Assembly (NCBI GenBank): GCA_902536005.1
Contig: CACAVT010000003.1
Location: forward strand, 1-48,424
Source of the DNA: an uncultured Pelagibacteraceae bacterium
GTDB taxonomy: Bacteria; Pseudomonadota; Alphaproteobacteria; Pelagibacterales; Pelagibacteraceae
Direction: 5' to 3'
DNA length: 48,424 bases
In this document: piece after piece, positions 35,041 to 43,737 of the stretch
Layout: each line of letters opens with the position of its first letter
Numbering within the stretch: the stretch's first letter is position 1
Program-made: the position numbers and the translations under genes
Notes under the pieces: model-generated
The model's database searches: none
What the model was told of the DNA's origin: nothing
Seen by the model: the letters and a program-made list of their open reading frames with translations, nothing else

Positions 35041-35927
35041 TTTCAAATAATAAATTAGCAATTTTTTTAATTATCATCTCAGTTTTTTGTGGAACATTAA
35101 TGTTAACCTTTTTAAAATTAGCACAAGAAGAAGTTAATGTTTATGTTGCAGGTTTTTTTAGATTTTTGTTTGGTTTACTGATTATTTTTCCATATATGTT
35201 AAAATCTAAATTTACAGTTTTTAAAACCAATCATCACAAGAAACATTTTTTAAGAGCAGTTTTAAATTTACCTTCAATGCTATTATATTTTTCAGCTTTA
35301 GTAATGATGCCAATTGAAAAAGCTACAGCGATATCTTTTGTTGTTCCTTTCATAGTAACAATATTGGCAGTTTTGTTTCTAGGAGAAAAGATTTACATAT
35401 ACAGGAGTTTTGCACTGATTTTAGGATTTATAGGAATGTTAATAATTTTAAGACCAGGGATAATTGAAATTTCTCTTGGAGTTTATATGGCACTGGCATC
35501 GTCTTTTATGTGGTCAATAGTGATTATAATTACAAAAACTATCGCAAAAGATGATAGTTCGATTACGATTTTATCTTATGGATACACTTATATGACAATA
35601 TTTAGTTTCATTATTGCGTTGTTTTATTGGCAAACACCTAGTTTTCAAACTTTGATTTATTTATTTTTTGCAGGTTTATTTGGTACATTATTACATCTTT
35701 GCATAAATCACGCATACAAATTAGTAGATGTTAGTATGACACAACCATACTCTTTTCTAAGTTTAGTGTTTGCTTCTTTAATTGGATATTATGTTTTTAG
35801 TGAAACACCTGATCTCTTCACTTGGATTGGTGCTAGTGTTATATTTTTAGGTGTTTTAATCATGTCATATCGTGAAATGAAGCTTGATAAAGAAATTATT
35901 AGAAAACGTATAGATATTAAATCTTAA
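35037..35927 (+). CDS. EamA/DMT-family transporter
   Basis: The 296-residue membrane protein has about ten helices in two EamA repeats (LNLPSMLLYFSALVMMPIEKATAISFV near residues 78-104, and INHAYKLVDVSMTQPYSFLSLVFASLIGYYVF near 222-253). These are typical of the YojE/RhaT-like exporters. It starts at a TTG overlapping the GT4 stop as TTGA; the next ATG would remove helix 1, so the TTG is preferred. The substrate is unknown. Its end overlaps the convergent tctA by four bases. Confidence 0.82.
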   Translation: MISNNKLAIFLIIISVFCGTLMLTFLKLAQEEVNVYVAGFFRFLFGLLIIFPYMLKSKFTVFKTNHHKKHFLRAVLNLPSMLLYFSALVMMPIEKATAISFVVPFIVTILAVLFLGEKIYIYRSFALILGFIGMLIILRPGIIEISLGVYMALASSFMWSIVIIITKTIAKDDSSITILSYGYTYMTIFSFIIALFYWQTPSFQTLIYLFFAGLFGTLLHLCINHAYKLVDVSMTQPYSFLSLVFASLIGYYVFSETPDLFTWIGASVIFLGVLIMSYREMKLDKEIIRKRIDIKS

Positions 35928-37423
35928 TTTTTCCTTTTAAAGGTTTTGTAAATATGCCAAACTACAATTAAAATTGTAGTTGCTAGGATACATGCGGTTA
36001 ATGTTCTGTCCCACAAAAATTCCCACGAACCATTACTTAATAATAAAGATCGTCTCAAGTTTTCTTCCATTAATCCACCAAGTACAAAAGCTAATATCAA
36101 AGGTGGCATCGGAAAATCATATAATCTTAAAAAAGTTGCTACTACAGCTATCCCAATCATTAAATAAATATCAAAATTGTTAAATGACATTACGTAAATC
36201 CCAGTAACAGAGAAAAATAAAATAAGAGGAATTAAATAATTTTTGGGAACAGCAAGAATCCTAGCTATGTAAGGGATAAGTGGTAAGTTCAATATCAGCA
36301 AAATTACCATTCCAATATACATAGACATAATTATTGACCAAAAAATTTCTGGATTCGTCATATAAAGTCTTGGACCAGGCTGAACCCCAAAACCTAAAAG
36401 AGCCCCTAGCATTACAGCTGTAGTTCCGCTTCCAGGAATTCCTAAAGTAAGCATTGGCACAAAAGAACCTGAGCAAGCAGCATTATTTGCAGTTTCTGGT
36501 GCAGATAAACCATTTACACTTCCTTTACCAAATTTTTCTTTTTCTTCATCACTTACTACGTTTCTTTCCATTCCATAAGCTAAAAAAGATGCAATTGTTG
36601 CTCCTGCTCCTGGTAATACACCAATTAAAAATCCAACTACTGAGGATCTTGGGATTGTTTTGTACATTTTTGTTCTTTCTTCTTTATTAATTTTAATTGA
36701 ACCAAGTTCAGTTAAAGAAACTTGTTTAGCAGCACTGGTTGGATCATTTCTTTTTAAAATAATTGTTAAGGCTTCACTCATTGCAAATGTTGCCATCACA
36801 ACAAGTACAAAGCTAATACCGTCAGTTAGATTCATATTGTTAAATGTAAATCTTGTAATATCAGACAAACTATCTTGACCCACAGATGCTAACATCAAAC
36901 CAAGTACTACCATCATCATTGCTTTTAAAAATTGTCCTTTAGAAGAAAAAGCAGCAATCGCTGTTAAACCTAAAATCATTAAAGCAAAATAATCTGGTGA
37001 TCTAAAAGACAAACTTACTTTTGATAAACTTGGTGCCATAAATAATAAATAAATTGCAGATAAAGTTCCACCTGCAAACGAACTCCAGGCTGCAATCGCT
37101 AAGGCTTTTCCCGCTTTACCTTGCTGTGCCATAGGATAACCATCAAATGAAGTTGCAACTGTTCCTGGAACACCCGGTGCATTTAACAATATAGAAGAAG
37201 TAGAACCACCAAATACTGCTCCATAATAAACCCCCGCCATCAAAATTAATCCTGTTGCAGGATCAAAACCATAGGTAATTGGTATCATTAATGCGATTGC
37301 TGTCATTGGACCAAGACCAGGAAGCATTCCAATGATTGTTCCAAAAAAACAACCAACCATAACCATTAATATATTTTGAAAAGTAAGTGCAGTTGTTAAT
37401 CCAATTAGTATTCCCTCAATCAT
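35924..37423 (-). CDS. tctA: Tripartite tricarboxylate transporter, TctA subunit
   Basis: Large membrane subunit (499 residues, about 11-12 helices) of a sodium/proton-driven, binding-protein-dependent carboxylate importer. The family signature is GMLPGLGPMTAIALMIP near residue 33, with YGAVFGGSTSSILLNAPGVPGT near residue 67 and the second repeat GVLPGAGATIASFLAYG near residue 264. The start overlaps the tctB stop by four bases. The substrate may be citrate or another organic acid; it cannot be told from TctA. Confidence 0.94.
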   Translation of the reverse strand: MIEGILIGLTTALTFQNILMVMVGCFFGTIIGMLPGLGPMTAIALMIPITYGFDPATGLILMAGVYYGAVFGGSTSSILLNAPGVPGTVATSFDGYPMAQQGKAGKALAIAAWSSFAGGTLSAIYLLFMAPSLSKVSLSFRSPDYFALMILGLTAIAAFSSKGQFLKAMMMVVLGLMLASVGQDSLSDITRFTFNNMNLTDGISFVLVVMATFAMSEALTIILKRNDPTSAAKQVSLTELGSIKINKEERTKMYKTIPRSSVVGFLIGVLPGAGATIASFLAYGMERNVVSDEEKEKFGKGSVNGLSAPETANNAACSGSFVPMLTLGIPGSGTTAVMLGALLGFGVQPGPRLYMTNPEIFWSIIMSMYIGMVILLILNLPLIPYIARILAVPKNYLIPLILFFSVTGIYVMSFNNFDIYLMIGIAVVATFLRLYDFPMPPLILAFVLGGLMEENLRRSLLLSNGSWEFLWDRTLTACILATTILIVVWHIYKTFKRKN

Positions 37424-37890
37424 CCCATAACTCCAATTGATTGTAAGAATGGATCCCTCAAATAAATATCAAGAATACCATGAAGAAGATACATAAATGC
37501 AGCAACAAATGGAAAAGATAATAAAAACATTAAAATCCATCTTCGCTCTCCTAAGAAATAATATGAAGCAAATAAAAATAAAGAAGTAGTTAAAAAATAA
37601 CCAACTTTTAAAATTGTAGCTCCATAAATAATAGCAATAAGTATAAGTATACCTGTTTTCTTATATTCTAAACTTTTATGATCAACTTTAATAGTATTTG
37701 GATCTGGTAAAATAAGTTTTAATCCAGAAAAAAATAATCCTGCATAACCTAAATAAATTGGAAATGTTCGTGCATTAAATGGTGCATTTTCATCAAACGC
37801 AAATACTTGAATTTGGTAAGCAGTATATAAATAAAATGCTGAAAAAATAAAAAAGAGCAGTGATATAATTTTTGTGGTGTTTATATTCAC
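37420..37890 (-). CDS. tctB: Tripartite tricarboxylate transporter, TctB subunit
   Basis: Small membrane subunit, 156 residues with four predicted helices (about 8-27, 46-61, 78-114 as two, 119-142). It shows weak sequence conservation, as is usual for TctB, with the family-like segment FNARTFPIYLGYAGLFFSGLKL near residues 38-60. The call rests largely on its position between tctC and tctA, overlapping tctA by four bases. Confidence 0.88.
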   Translation of the reverse strand: MNINTTKIISLLFFIFSAFYLYTAYQIQVFAFDENAPFNARTFPIYLGYAGLFFSGLKLILPDPNTIKVDHKSLEYKKTGILILIAIIYGATILKVGYFLTTSLFLFASYYFLGERRWILMFLLSFPFVAAFMYLLHGILDIYLRDPFLQSIGVMG

Positions 37891-37917
37891 TGCTCTAATT
37901 TCAAATAATCCTAAAGA

Positions 37918-38898
37918 TTATATCACTCCTAGTTTTTTCATAAGAGCTGTCATTTCTTGAGTTTGTTTTTCTAAGAAAGAAACAAACTTACCTTCTGGAT
38001 TATAAATATTAACCCATGCATTTCTTGCTCTGACAGTTTCCCATTCAGGAGTTTTTTGTACATCGCCAAGCATTTTTGCAATAGCTGATCTATCAGCATT
38101 GCTCATACCTGGAGGGCCAAAGAAACCTCTCCAGTTAACGAATTGTACATCATATCCTTGTTCTTTAAGAGTTGGTGCATCTGGTGCATCAGAAACTCTT
38201 GAAGGAGCAGTAATACCAATAATTCTTACTTGGTCTCTTGCACCCATCAATTCACCTAAACCCGTTGAAATGATTTGAGTTTCTCCAGATAAAAGTCCAG
38301 CTAAAGCTTTTCCACCAGCATCATAAGGAATGTATTGAACAGCATTTGGATCTGCACCTGCAGCTTGGAAAGCTAAAGCGCCAATTAAATGGTCCATACT
38401 TCCTCTTACTGATCCTCCAGCCATTTTAACTGAATTTGGATCTTTTTTATATGCATCAACTACATCTTTAAAATTTTTAAAAGATGAACTTTTTGCAACT
38501 GCAATAGCACCGTAGTCACCAATTACACCAGCGATCGGTACAACATCTTTATAAGATAAAGTTCCACTTCCTTTGACATAACCTTTATGTCTAGTAATTG
38601 ATCTTAATACTAATGGTGTTGATTGAACTAAAACTGTATTAGCAGGTTTAGTATTAATCATGTAAGCTAAAGCTTTTCCACCACCACCACCTGACATATT
38701 TTCAAATGATGCACTACTTAACATTCCAGCTTTTGTTAAAGCCTCTCCAGTACCTCTAGCAGTTCCATCCCAACCACCACCAGCACCACCACCAATTACA
38801 AAGTGTAATTTATCAATTGCTACTGAGCTTGTAGTTGTTGCTGAGAATAATAGGATTGCTGAAAATAATACTGAAACTATTTTTTTTAAGTTTTTCAT
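37918..38898 (-). CDS. tctC: Tripartite tricarboxylate transporter, binding protein TctC
   Basis: Periplasmic substrate-binding subunit of 326 residues. A signal peptide of about 27 residues (MKNLKKIVSVLFSAILLF, cut after SSVA) precedes the Bug/TctC fold: FVIGGGAGGGWDGTARGTGEAL near residues 33-55, MAGGSVRGSMDHLIG near 160, and VNWRGFFGPPGM near 252. The glycine-rich first loop, which normally binds carboxylates through water, is extended. A strong GAGAGGG Shine-Dalgarno and a TATAAT box lie upstream, consistent with high expression of a binding protein. Confidence 0.92.
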   Translation of the reverse strand: MKNLKKIVSVLFSAILLFSATTTSSVAIDKLHFVIGGGAGGGWDGTARGTGEALTKAGMLSSASFENMSGGGGGKALAYMINTKPANTVLVQSTPLVLRSITRHKGYVKGSGTLSYKDVVPIAGVIGDYGAIAVAKSSSFKNFKDVVDAYKKDPNSVKMAGGSVRGSMDHLIGALAFQAAGADPNAVQYIPYDAGGKALAGLLSGETQIISTGLGELMGARDQVRIIGITAPSRVSDAPDAPTLKEQGYDVQFVNWRGFFGPPGMSNADRSAIAKMLGDVQKTPEWETVRARNAWVNIYNPEGKFVSFLEKQTQEMTALMKKLGVI

Positions 38899-38932
38899 TA
38901 TTTATCCCTCTCTAATTTAAAAAAGGTAGTTA

Positions 38933-38938
38933 ATTATA
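38933..38938 (-). promoter_or_regulatory. -10 box of the tctCBA operon
   Basis: A perfect TATAAT on the minus strand, 35 bases before the tctC ATG; a GAGAGGG ribosome-binding site follows. No good -35 hexamer is visible at 16-18 bases. The rest of the 215-base gap 38899-39113 is AT-rich with a lone TTGACT (39060-39065) that might serve abrB; I see no gene or stable structure there. Confidence 0.5.
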
Positions 38939-39113
38939 GTCTTAATCTTTATTCAACCTCTAATTAAGTAACACAACTTTAAATTGAAACTATTTCCTCA
39001 AAAAAAATATTAATAAAACTTAGAATTATATTAATTTTAAAAATTAACTTCTCAATTTATTGACTAATACATTTTTCTTATCTTTTACATAGTTGATGAT
39101 AGAAGCTTAATGA

Positions 39114-40190
39114 ATGATTAAACATCAAATCAAATCTTATCTTGAAAATGCAAAACAAGTATTTTCAATTAAATTTATTTCTGTTCTAATAATTTCTTTT
39201 CCTAGCGCAATCATTGCTGACTATTTTAATATTCCTCTAGCTTGGTTTTTAGGCCCTATGATTATCACCTCAATTGCTGCTTTATCTGGTCTAAAAATCC
39301 TGATGCCTAAAATTGTATTAAGTTTTATCTTGATAATTTTAGGTTTGCATATTGGAAATTACATAGACCAAAATCTATTTAATCAAATGCTTGATTGGAT
39401 TTGGACTTCATTAATTATGTTAATCTACATAATAATTTGTATTTTAGTTGTCGCTAAATACCTCCAAAAATTCGCAAGTTATGGAGAAAAAGCTTCAATA
39501 TTTTCAGCAGCACCTGGTGCACTGGGTCCTTTAATGATTTTAGCAGAAAATGAAAAAACAGATTTATCTCAAGTTGCAACTTCTCACCTAATTAGATTAA
39601 TAATTATAATAACTGTCATTCCATTTATTATAGTTAATAATACTGAAAACAATGTCTTGTTAAATGATGACTTTGATTATTTCGCTCAAAATCATTTTAA
39701 TTTAATTTTACTTATTATTGCGTCTTTGTTTTTTATATTTGTTTTTGATAAAATTAGAATACCTGCAGCTTTACTTTCTGGAACATTATTTGCGAGTGGT
39801 TTGTTGCAAATTACCGATATAGCTTCTTATAAATTACCAGATGAAACAGTAAATTTTTGTCTGCTAATTCTTGGTTCTTCAGTTGGTTGTAGGTTTGCTG
39901 AAAAAACTGTTAAAGAGATAGCCAATAATTCTCTTCATAGTATTGTAGCTACTACTATTTTGGTAGTATTAGGTTTAGCTGCAGCCTATGTTGCAACATT
40001 TTTTGTTGAGACAAATATTTTGACTCTAATTTTATCTTTTAGTCCTGGTGGAATTTATGAAGTTGCAGTTATAGCAATTGCTTTTGATTTAGACCCAGAC
40101 TTTGTTGCTTTTCACCATATAATAAGATTACTTTTTATACTTTTCACAGTTCCTGTATTTTTAAGAATAATTGAAAAAATTAACAAATAA
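39114..40190 (+). CDS. AbrB-family integral membrane protein
   Basis: The 358-residue protein has about ten helices in two similar halves, each with the AbrB-duplication pattern: FNIPLAWFLGPMIITSIAAL near residue 38 and KIRIPAALLSGTLFASGLLQ near residue 208. The paired SAAPGALGPLMILAE (near 131) and LSFSPGGIYEVAVIAIAF (near 305) are the family's glycine-rich signatures. These proteins were once labelled 'ammonia monooxygenase' in error; function is not established, though transport regulation is often guessed. It faces away from tctC and its end overlaps the GT9 gene by 11 bases. Confidence 0.82.
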   Translation: MIKHQIKSYLENAKQVFSIKFISVLIISFPSAIIADYFNIPLAWFLGPMIITSIAALSGLKILMPKIVLSFILIILGLHIGNYIDQNLFNQMLDWIWTSLIMLIYIIICILVVAKYLQKFASYGEKASIFSAAPGALGPLMILAENEKTDLSQVATSHLIRLIIIITVIPFIIVNNTENNVLLNDDFDYFAQNHFNLILLIIASLFFIFVFDKIRIPAALLSGTLFASGLLQITDIASYKLPDETVNFCLLILGSSVGCRFAEKTVKEIANNSLHSIVATTILVVLGLAAAYVATFFVETNILTLILSFSPGGIYEVAVIAIAFDLDPDFVAFHHIIRLLFILFTVPVFLRIIEKINK

Positions 40191-41121
40191 TTTCAGAAAG
40201 TCTCTCAAAAACTTTTTCTGCGGAGAGTTTTGATAATTCAGGAGCTTGTATTGTTTTAAAATTTTCTCTTTCAATACTTACTTTAAAAGGAGTTGTGTGA
40301 GATCCAAATAAGGCAATCCCTTTTGATCCTAAGTGTGCTGTCATATGAGCTGGTCCAGTATCATTTGCAATAACAAATGAACTATCTTTAATTAATGTTG
40401 CTAACTGAGAAATATCTAAAGCTTTACCATTATCCAAAACACAAAGTGCATTAATATTTGATGCTTCTTTAATTTCACTCGGTCCAGGTGCAATTACTAC
40501 TTTGAATTTATTATCTGATTTTTCATTAATCATAGAAATTAACTCATTATAATAAGGCCATTTCTTTGAAGTTAAATGAGGCGAACAAAAAGGAAAAAGA
40601 AGAATATATTTATCTAATTGATGGTAATTCTTTATTTGAGATATGTCAGTTGTGCTCCATGAAAAATCAGGTTTCAAAGTGTGACTTGTATTTATGCCTG
40701 AAGTTTTTAATTGATAATCAAATCTAGATAAAACAGAGTCTTTATCAAAATCTTGTTTTATAGTTCCTTCAGGTAAAGTAGTTTCTGTAGAAGACCAAAT
40801 ATCTTTTGTTGCTTTTGGAAATAAAATTTTTTTATAAAAAGCTGTTCTGCTTGAGTTCTGTAGATCATAAACTTTAGAAAAATTATATTTTTTTATGTTT
40901 TTCATTAATGAATATAAATAAATTAGGTTTAGTCTTGATAATCGCTTATCTAAAATAACATCAGAAATATATGGATTTTTCTTAAATAAATAAAAATATG
41001 GTTTAGTTGTAAGCAAATAAATTTTATCTCCTTTATGATTCTCAGAAATATCTTGAATTGCACCACAAGCTTGAGCTATATCGCCCAAAGATCCATGTTT
41101 AATAATTAAAATATTAGTCAT
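40180..41121 (-). CDS. GT9-family (heptosyltransferase-like) glycosyltransferase
   Basis: The 313-residue GT-B protein starts NILIIKHGSLGDIAQACGAI, the GT9 acceptor loop with the Gly-Asp pair. It carries the C-terminal donor motif FVIANDTGPAHMTAHLGSKGIALFG near residues 252-276, the heptosyltransferase signature (DTGxxH). LPS-core or other surface-sugar transfer is likely. Because SAR11 outer membranes are poorly characterised in sugar content, the donor is left open. It is divergent from a DUF6165-like gene with a 32-base spacer. Confidence 0.88.
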   Translation of the reverse strand: MTNILIIKHGSLGDIAQACGAIQDISENHKGDKIYLLTTKPYFYLFKKNPYISDVILDKRLSRLNLIYLYSLMKNIKKYNFSKVYDLQNSSRTAFYKKILFPKATKDIWSSTETTLPEGTIKQDFDKDSVLSRFDYQLKTSGINTSHTLKPDFSWSTTDISQIKNYHQLDKYILLFPFCSPHLTSKKWPYYNELISMINEKSDNKFKVVIAPGPSEIKEASNINALCVLDNGKALDISQLATLIKDSSFVIANDTGPAHMTAHLGSKGIALFGSHTTPFKVSIERENFKTIQAPELSKLSAEKVFERLSEIIC

Positions 41122-41153
41122 AATTTTAACAATTTAACATAGTATGAAATTTA

Positions 41154-41543
41154 ATGAATAAAATTATAGTAGAAGTATCGGTAGGTGAGCTTTTAGACAA
41201 AATTTCAATCTTAGAAATTAAAAAAGAAAAAATTAAAGACCCTGAAAAACTTAAATTCATATCGAATGAACATTCGATTCTCAAAGATCAATTAGAAAAA
41301 AATGTTAAATCTGACGATAAACTAAATAAATTATTCCAAGATTTAAAAGAAATTAATGCTAAACTTTGGGTAATAGAGGACGATAAGAGAGATTGTGAAA
41401 AAAATAAGGACTTTGGTGATAAATTTATAAAATTATCAAGAGATGTTCATTTTTTAAATGATGACCGGGCAAAAATTAAATTAGAAATGAATAATCACAC
41501 TGGATCAAGTATTAAAGAAATTAAAGAATATACTAGCTACTAA
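41154..41543 (+). CDS. DUF6165-like protein
   Basis: The 129-residue protein resembles the DUF6165 family: it opens IIVEVSVGELLDKISILEIKKEKI and continues as a charged helical protein with LWVIEDDKRDCEKNKDFGDKFIKLSRDVHFLNDDRAKIK near residues 70-110. No catalytic motif and no signal peptide are seen. In other bacteria such genes tend to lie near surface-sugar glycosyltransferases, and here the divergent neighbour is GT9; this link is inference. Its last 11 bases overlap the convergent PhyH gene. Confidence 0.7.
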   Translation: MNKIIVEVSVGELLDKISILEIKKEKIKDPEKLKFISNEHSILKDQLEKNVKSDDKLNKLFQDLKEINAKLWVIEDDKRDCEKNKDFGDKFIKLSRDVHFLNDDRAKIKLEMNNHTGSSIKEIKEYTSY

Positions 41544-42321
41544 AAACTTTAGGAAACCAATCATCTCTCATCAAATCTCCTGTTTTTAAATTTATCCCAT
41601 CGAATGGGGGTGAAGTTGGTTCTCCTCTATCAATATATTTCACATCATCTCCTATAAATCGCATAGAAAATGCTCTTCGTGATTTAGAGGAATTATTTCC
41701 TGTTGAACCATGTACAGTTTTAAAATTAAATAAAACAGCATCCCCTAAACTTAGTTCTGGAATTAAAATATTTTTTTCAAATTCTTTTGATGGAGGTAAA
41801 TCCATAAAAGCACTATCATCATCATACCAAGATTGATTAGTGGACCATTTTGTAGGTCTAATTAACTTTGACCATTTGTGAGAACCTAAAATTAATTTAA
41901 GATTATTTTTCTGATCAACTTCATCTAATGGAATCCAAAAACTTCCGGTATTGTTACCATCAACACAATAATAAGGCATATCTTGATGCCATGGTGTTTC
42001 TTTACTAGTACCTGGATCCTTTATAAAAATGTGTTCATGAAAAATTTGAGTAGATTTAGAATTAGTTGCTTCTGCAACTATTTGAGCTCCAGGTGAATTA
42101 TATAAACAATCCTTAAATTCTTTTATCCTTTCCCAGTTACAATAATCCTCAAAAAATCTTCCATTATCATCAGTAACATTTTCTCTTCCGTGTTTACTTG
42201 GACTATCTAAAACTTTTTGAAATCCTTTTCTAAGTGGTTCAATCCAATCTTTAAATATATCCTTAATTATTATCACACCATCATTTTGATAATCTTTAAT
42301 TTGTCTATCAGATAAAAACAT
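41533..42321 (-). CDS. Phytanoyl-CoA dioxygenase (PhyH) family oxygenase
   Basis: Fe(II)/2-oxoglutarate oxygenase of 262 residues. The iron site is TPWHQDMPYY near residue 116 (His-x-Asp), and the distal His is in TVHGSTGNNSSKSRRAFSMRF near residue 203, where the Arg binds 2-oxoglutarate. The family N-terminus YQNDGVIIIKDIF is clear. Marine PhyH enzymes act on diverse small molecules, so the substrate is unknown. It lies two bases after the ABC permease gene and may be expressed with that transporter. Confidence 0.86.
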   Translation of the reverse strand: MFLSDRQIKDYQNDGVIIIKDIFKDWIEPLRKGFQKVLDSPSKHGRENVTDDNGRFFEDYCNWERIKEFKDCLYNSPGAQIVAEATNSKSTQIFHEHIFIKDPGTSKETPWHQDMPYYCVDGNNTGSFWIPLDEVDQKNNLKLILGSHKWSKLIRPTKWSTNQSWYDDDSAFMDLPPSKEFEKNILIPELSLGDAVLFNFKTVHGSTGNNSSKSRRAFSMRFIGDDVKYIDRGEPTSPPFDGINLKTGDLMRDDWFPKVFSS

Positions 42322-42323
42322 TT

Positions 42324-43001
42324 TTATTGTTGAAAGCTGTACTTTTTCTCTAAATATTTAATCACGTTATGAATGATAAAAGTCATGAAAAGATAAATTC
42401 CACCAGCAACTATGAATACTTCTATTGGTTTAAAAGTTGTTGAAATTATATATTTAGCAACACCAGTTAAATCCATCAAGGTTACTGTGCTTGCTAATGA
42501 AGTGCCTTTCATCATCAATATGATTTCATTTCCGTATGCTGGGAGTGATTGTCGAATAGCAACTGGAATTTGAATTTTATAAAAGATTATCTTATTTGAT
42601 ATACCTAAACTTTTTCCAGCCTCGATTATACCTGGTTTTATTGTTTGAAATGCTGATCTTAAAATTTCAGAGGTATATGCTCCAGTATTTAAAGTAAATG
42701 CTATTATTGCACACCAGTAAGGTTCTTTTAAAATAACCCACAAAAATGTTGTTCTTAAATATTCGATTTGTCCCAATCCAAAATAAATTATGAAAATCTG
42801 GACTAATAATGGTGTTCCTCTAAATATGTATGAATAGCAATAAGCAAATTTATTAATAAATATATTTTTATTTAATCTTAAAATTGCAAAGAAAAGACCT
42901 AGGAATAATCCAAAAAATAATGATGCAGATAATAATTTTAAAGTAACTACTGTTGCTCCTAGAAGTTTAGGGAAACTAGTCATCATTAAATCAAAATCCA
43001 T
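42324..43001 (-). CDS. Polar amino-acid ABC transporter permease (HisM type)
   Basis: The 225-residue membrane protein has about five helices and the His/Glu/Arg-type permease signature. FRGTPLLVQIFIIYFGL near residue 60 and the EAA loop GIIEAGKSLGISNKIIFYKIQIPVAIRQSLPAYGNE near residues 134-170 contact the ATPase. It overlaps the other permease by one base. With it, this is the heterodimeric membrane part of an amino-acid importer; the substrate-binding gene lies upstream. Confidence 0.9.
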   Translation of the reverse strand: MDFDLMMTSFPKLLGATVVTLKLLSASLFFGLFLGLFFAILRLNKNIFINKFAYCYSYIFRGTPLLVQIFIIYFGLGQIEYLRTTFLWVILKEPYWCAIIAFTLNTGAYTSEILRSAFQTIKPGIIEAGKSLGISNKIIFYKIQIPVAIRQSLPAYGNEIILMMKGTSLASTVTLMDLTGVAKYIISTTFKPIEVFIVAGGIYLFMTFIIHNVIKYLEKKYSFQQ

Positions 43002-43693
43002 TAATACCCCCTGCTATACTTAACTTCTAATTTGTTAATTAATTTCATACTGACGTAAGTAAGTAAAAGATATAAAACTGCTGCAAATGAATAGAAGAAT
43101 AATGGATCTCTAGTAGATCCTGCAGCAATATAAGATTGTCTCATTATTTCAACTAAACCTGTAACTGAGATAAGAGAGGTATCTTTTAAAGTTATTTGCC
43201 AAACATTACTTAAATTTGGAATAGCTAGCCTTAGCATTTGAGGTAAAATTATTTTATAAAACTGCCCAAACTTATTTATTCCAAGAACCTTTGCAGCTTC
43301 AAATTGACCTTTATCTATTGATTGAATTGCACCCCGAAATACTTCAGTTGAATAAGCACCAGAAATAATACCAATAGCCATTGAACCAGTGATAAATGCA
43401 TTAATTTCTATATATTCATAATACCCAAAAATAGAAGCCACATACATGATAGCGCCACTACCTCCAAAAAAGAAAAGGTAAATTACTAATAGTTCAGGTA
43501 CACCACGAATAACTGTTGTGTAAAAATTACCAACTAAATTTAAAGTTTTATATTTTGAAAGTTTTAAAGGTGTAAAAATTAATGCAAAAAAGAAACCAAC
43601 TAACATTGCTGTAATCGATACAGCGATTGTCATTAAGGTTGCGTAAAATAACTCGTCACCCCAACCTGTTTTACCAAATGCTAGAAGTTCCAT
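43001..43693 (-). CDS. Polar amino-acid ABC transporter permease (HisQ type)
   Basis: The 230-residue partner permease has RGVPELLVIYLFFFGG near residue 64 and the EAA loop GQFEAAKVLGINKFGQFYKIILPQMLRLAIPNLSN near residues 128-163. About five helices are present. A perfect 10-bp hairpin separates it from the binding-protein gene, which can keep the permease level below that of the binding protein. No ATP-binding subunit is encoded in the cluster. Confidence 0.9.
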   Translation of the reverse strand: MELLAFGKTGWGDELFYATLMTIAVSITAMLVGFFFALIFTPLKLSKYKTLNLVGNFYTTVIRGVPELLVIYLFFFGGSGAIMYVASIFGYYEYIEINAFITGSMAIGIISGAYSTEVFRGAIQSIDKGQFEAAKVLGINKFGQFYKIILPQMLRLAIPNLSNVWQITLKDTSLISVTGLVEIMRQSYIAAGSTRDPLFFYSFAAVLYLLLTYVSMKLINKLEVKYSRGY

Positions 43694-43700
43694 ATAGATT

Positions 43701-43723
43701 GGCGACTATATATTATAGTCGCC
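43701..43723 (-). repeat. Intercistronic stem-loop between binding protein and permease genes
   Basis: GGCGACTATA and TATAGTCGCC pair perfectly (10 bp) around a three-base loop. No T-run follows, so it is not an intrinsic terminator. Such stems between periplasmic binding-protein and permease genes are known to stabilise the upstream message; that role is inferred here. The stem has no counterpart elsewhere in the window. Confidence 0.6.
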
Positions 43724-43737
43724 ATATCTGAAATGAA

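Noticed and set aside
36261..36878. Several open frames on both strands inside tctA (about 70-80 codons)
   Set aside because: They lie fully inside a well-supported gene and have repetitive Leu/Phe/His composition typical of shadow frames.
38899..39113. Riboswitch (for example SAM-type) ahead of tctC or abrB
   Set aside because: No conserved paired core or terminator is visible; only a -10 box and AT-rich sequence.
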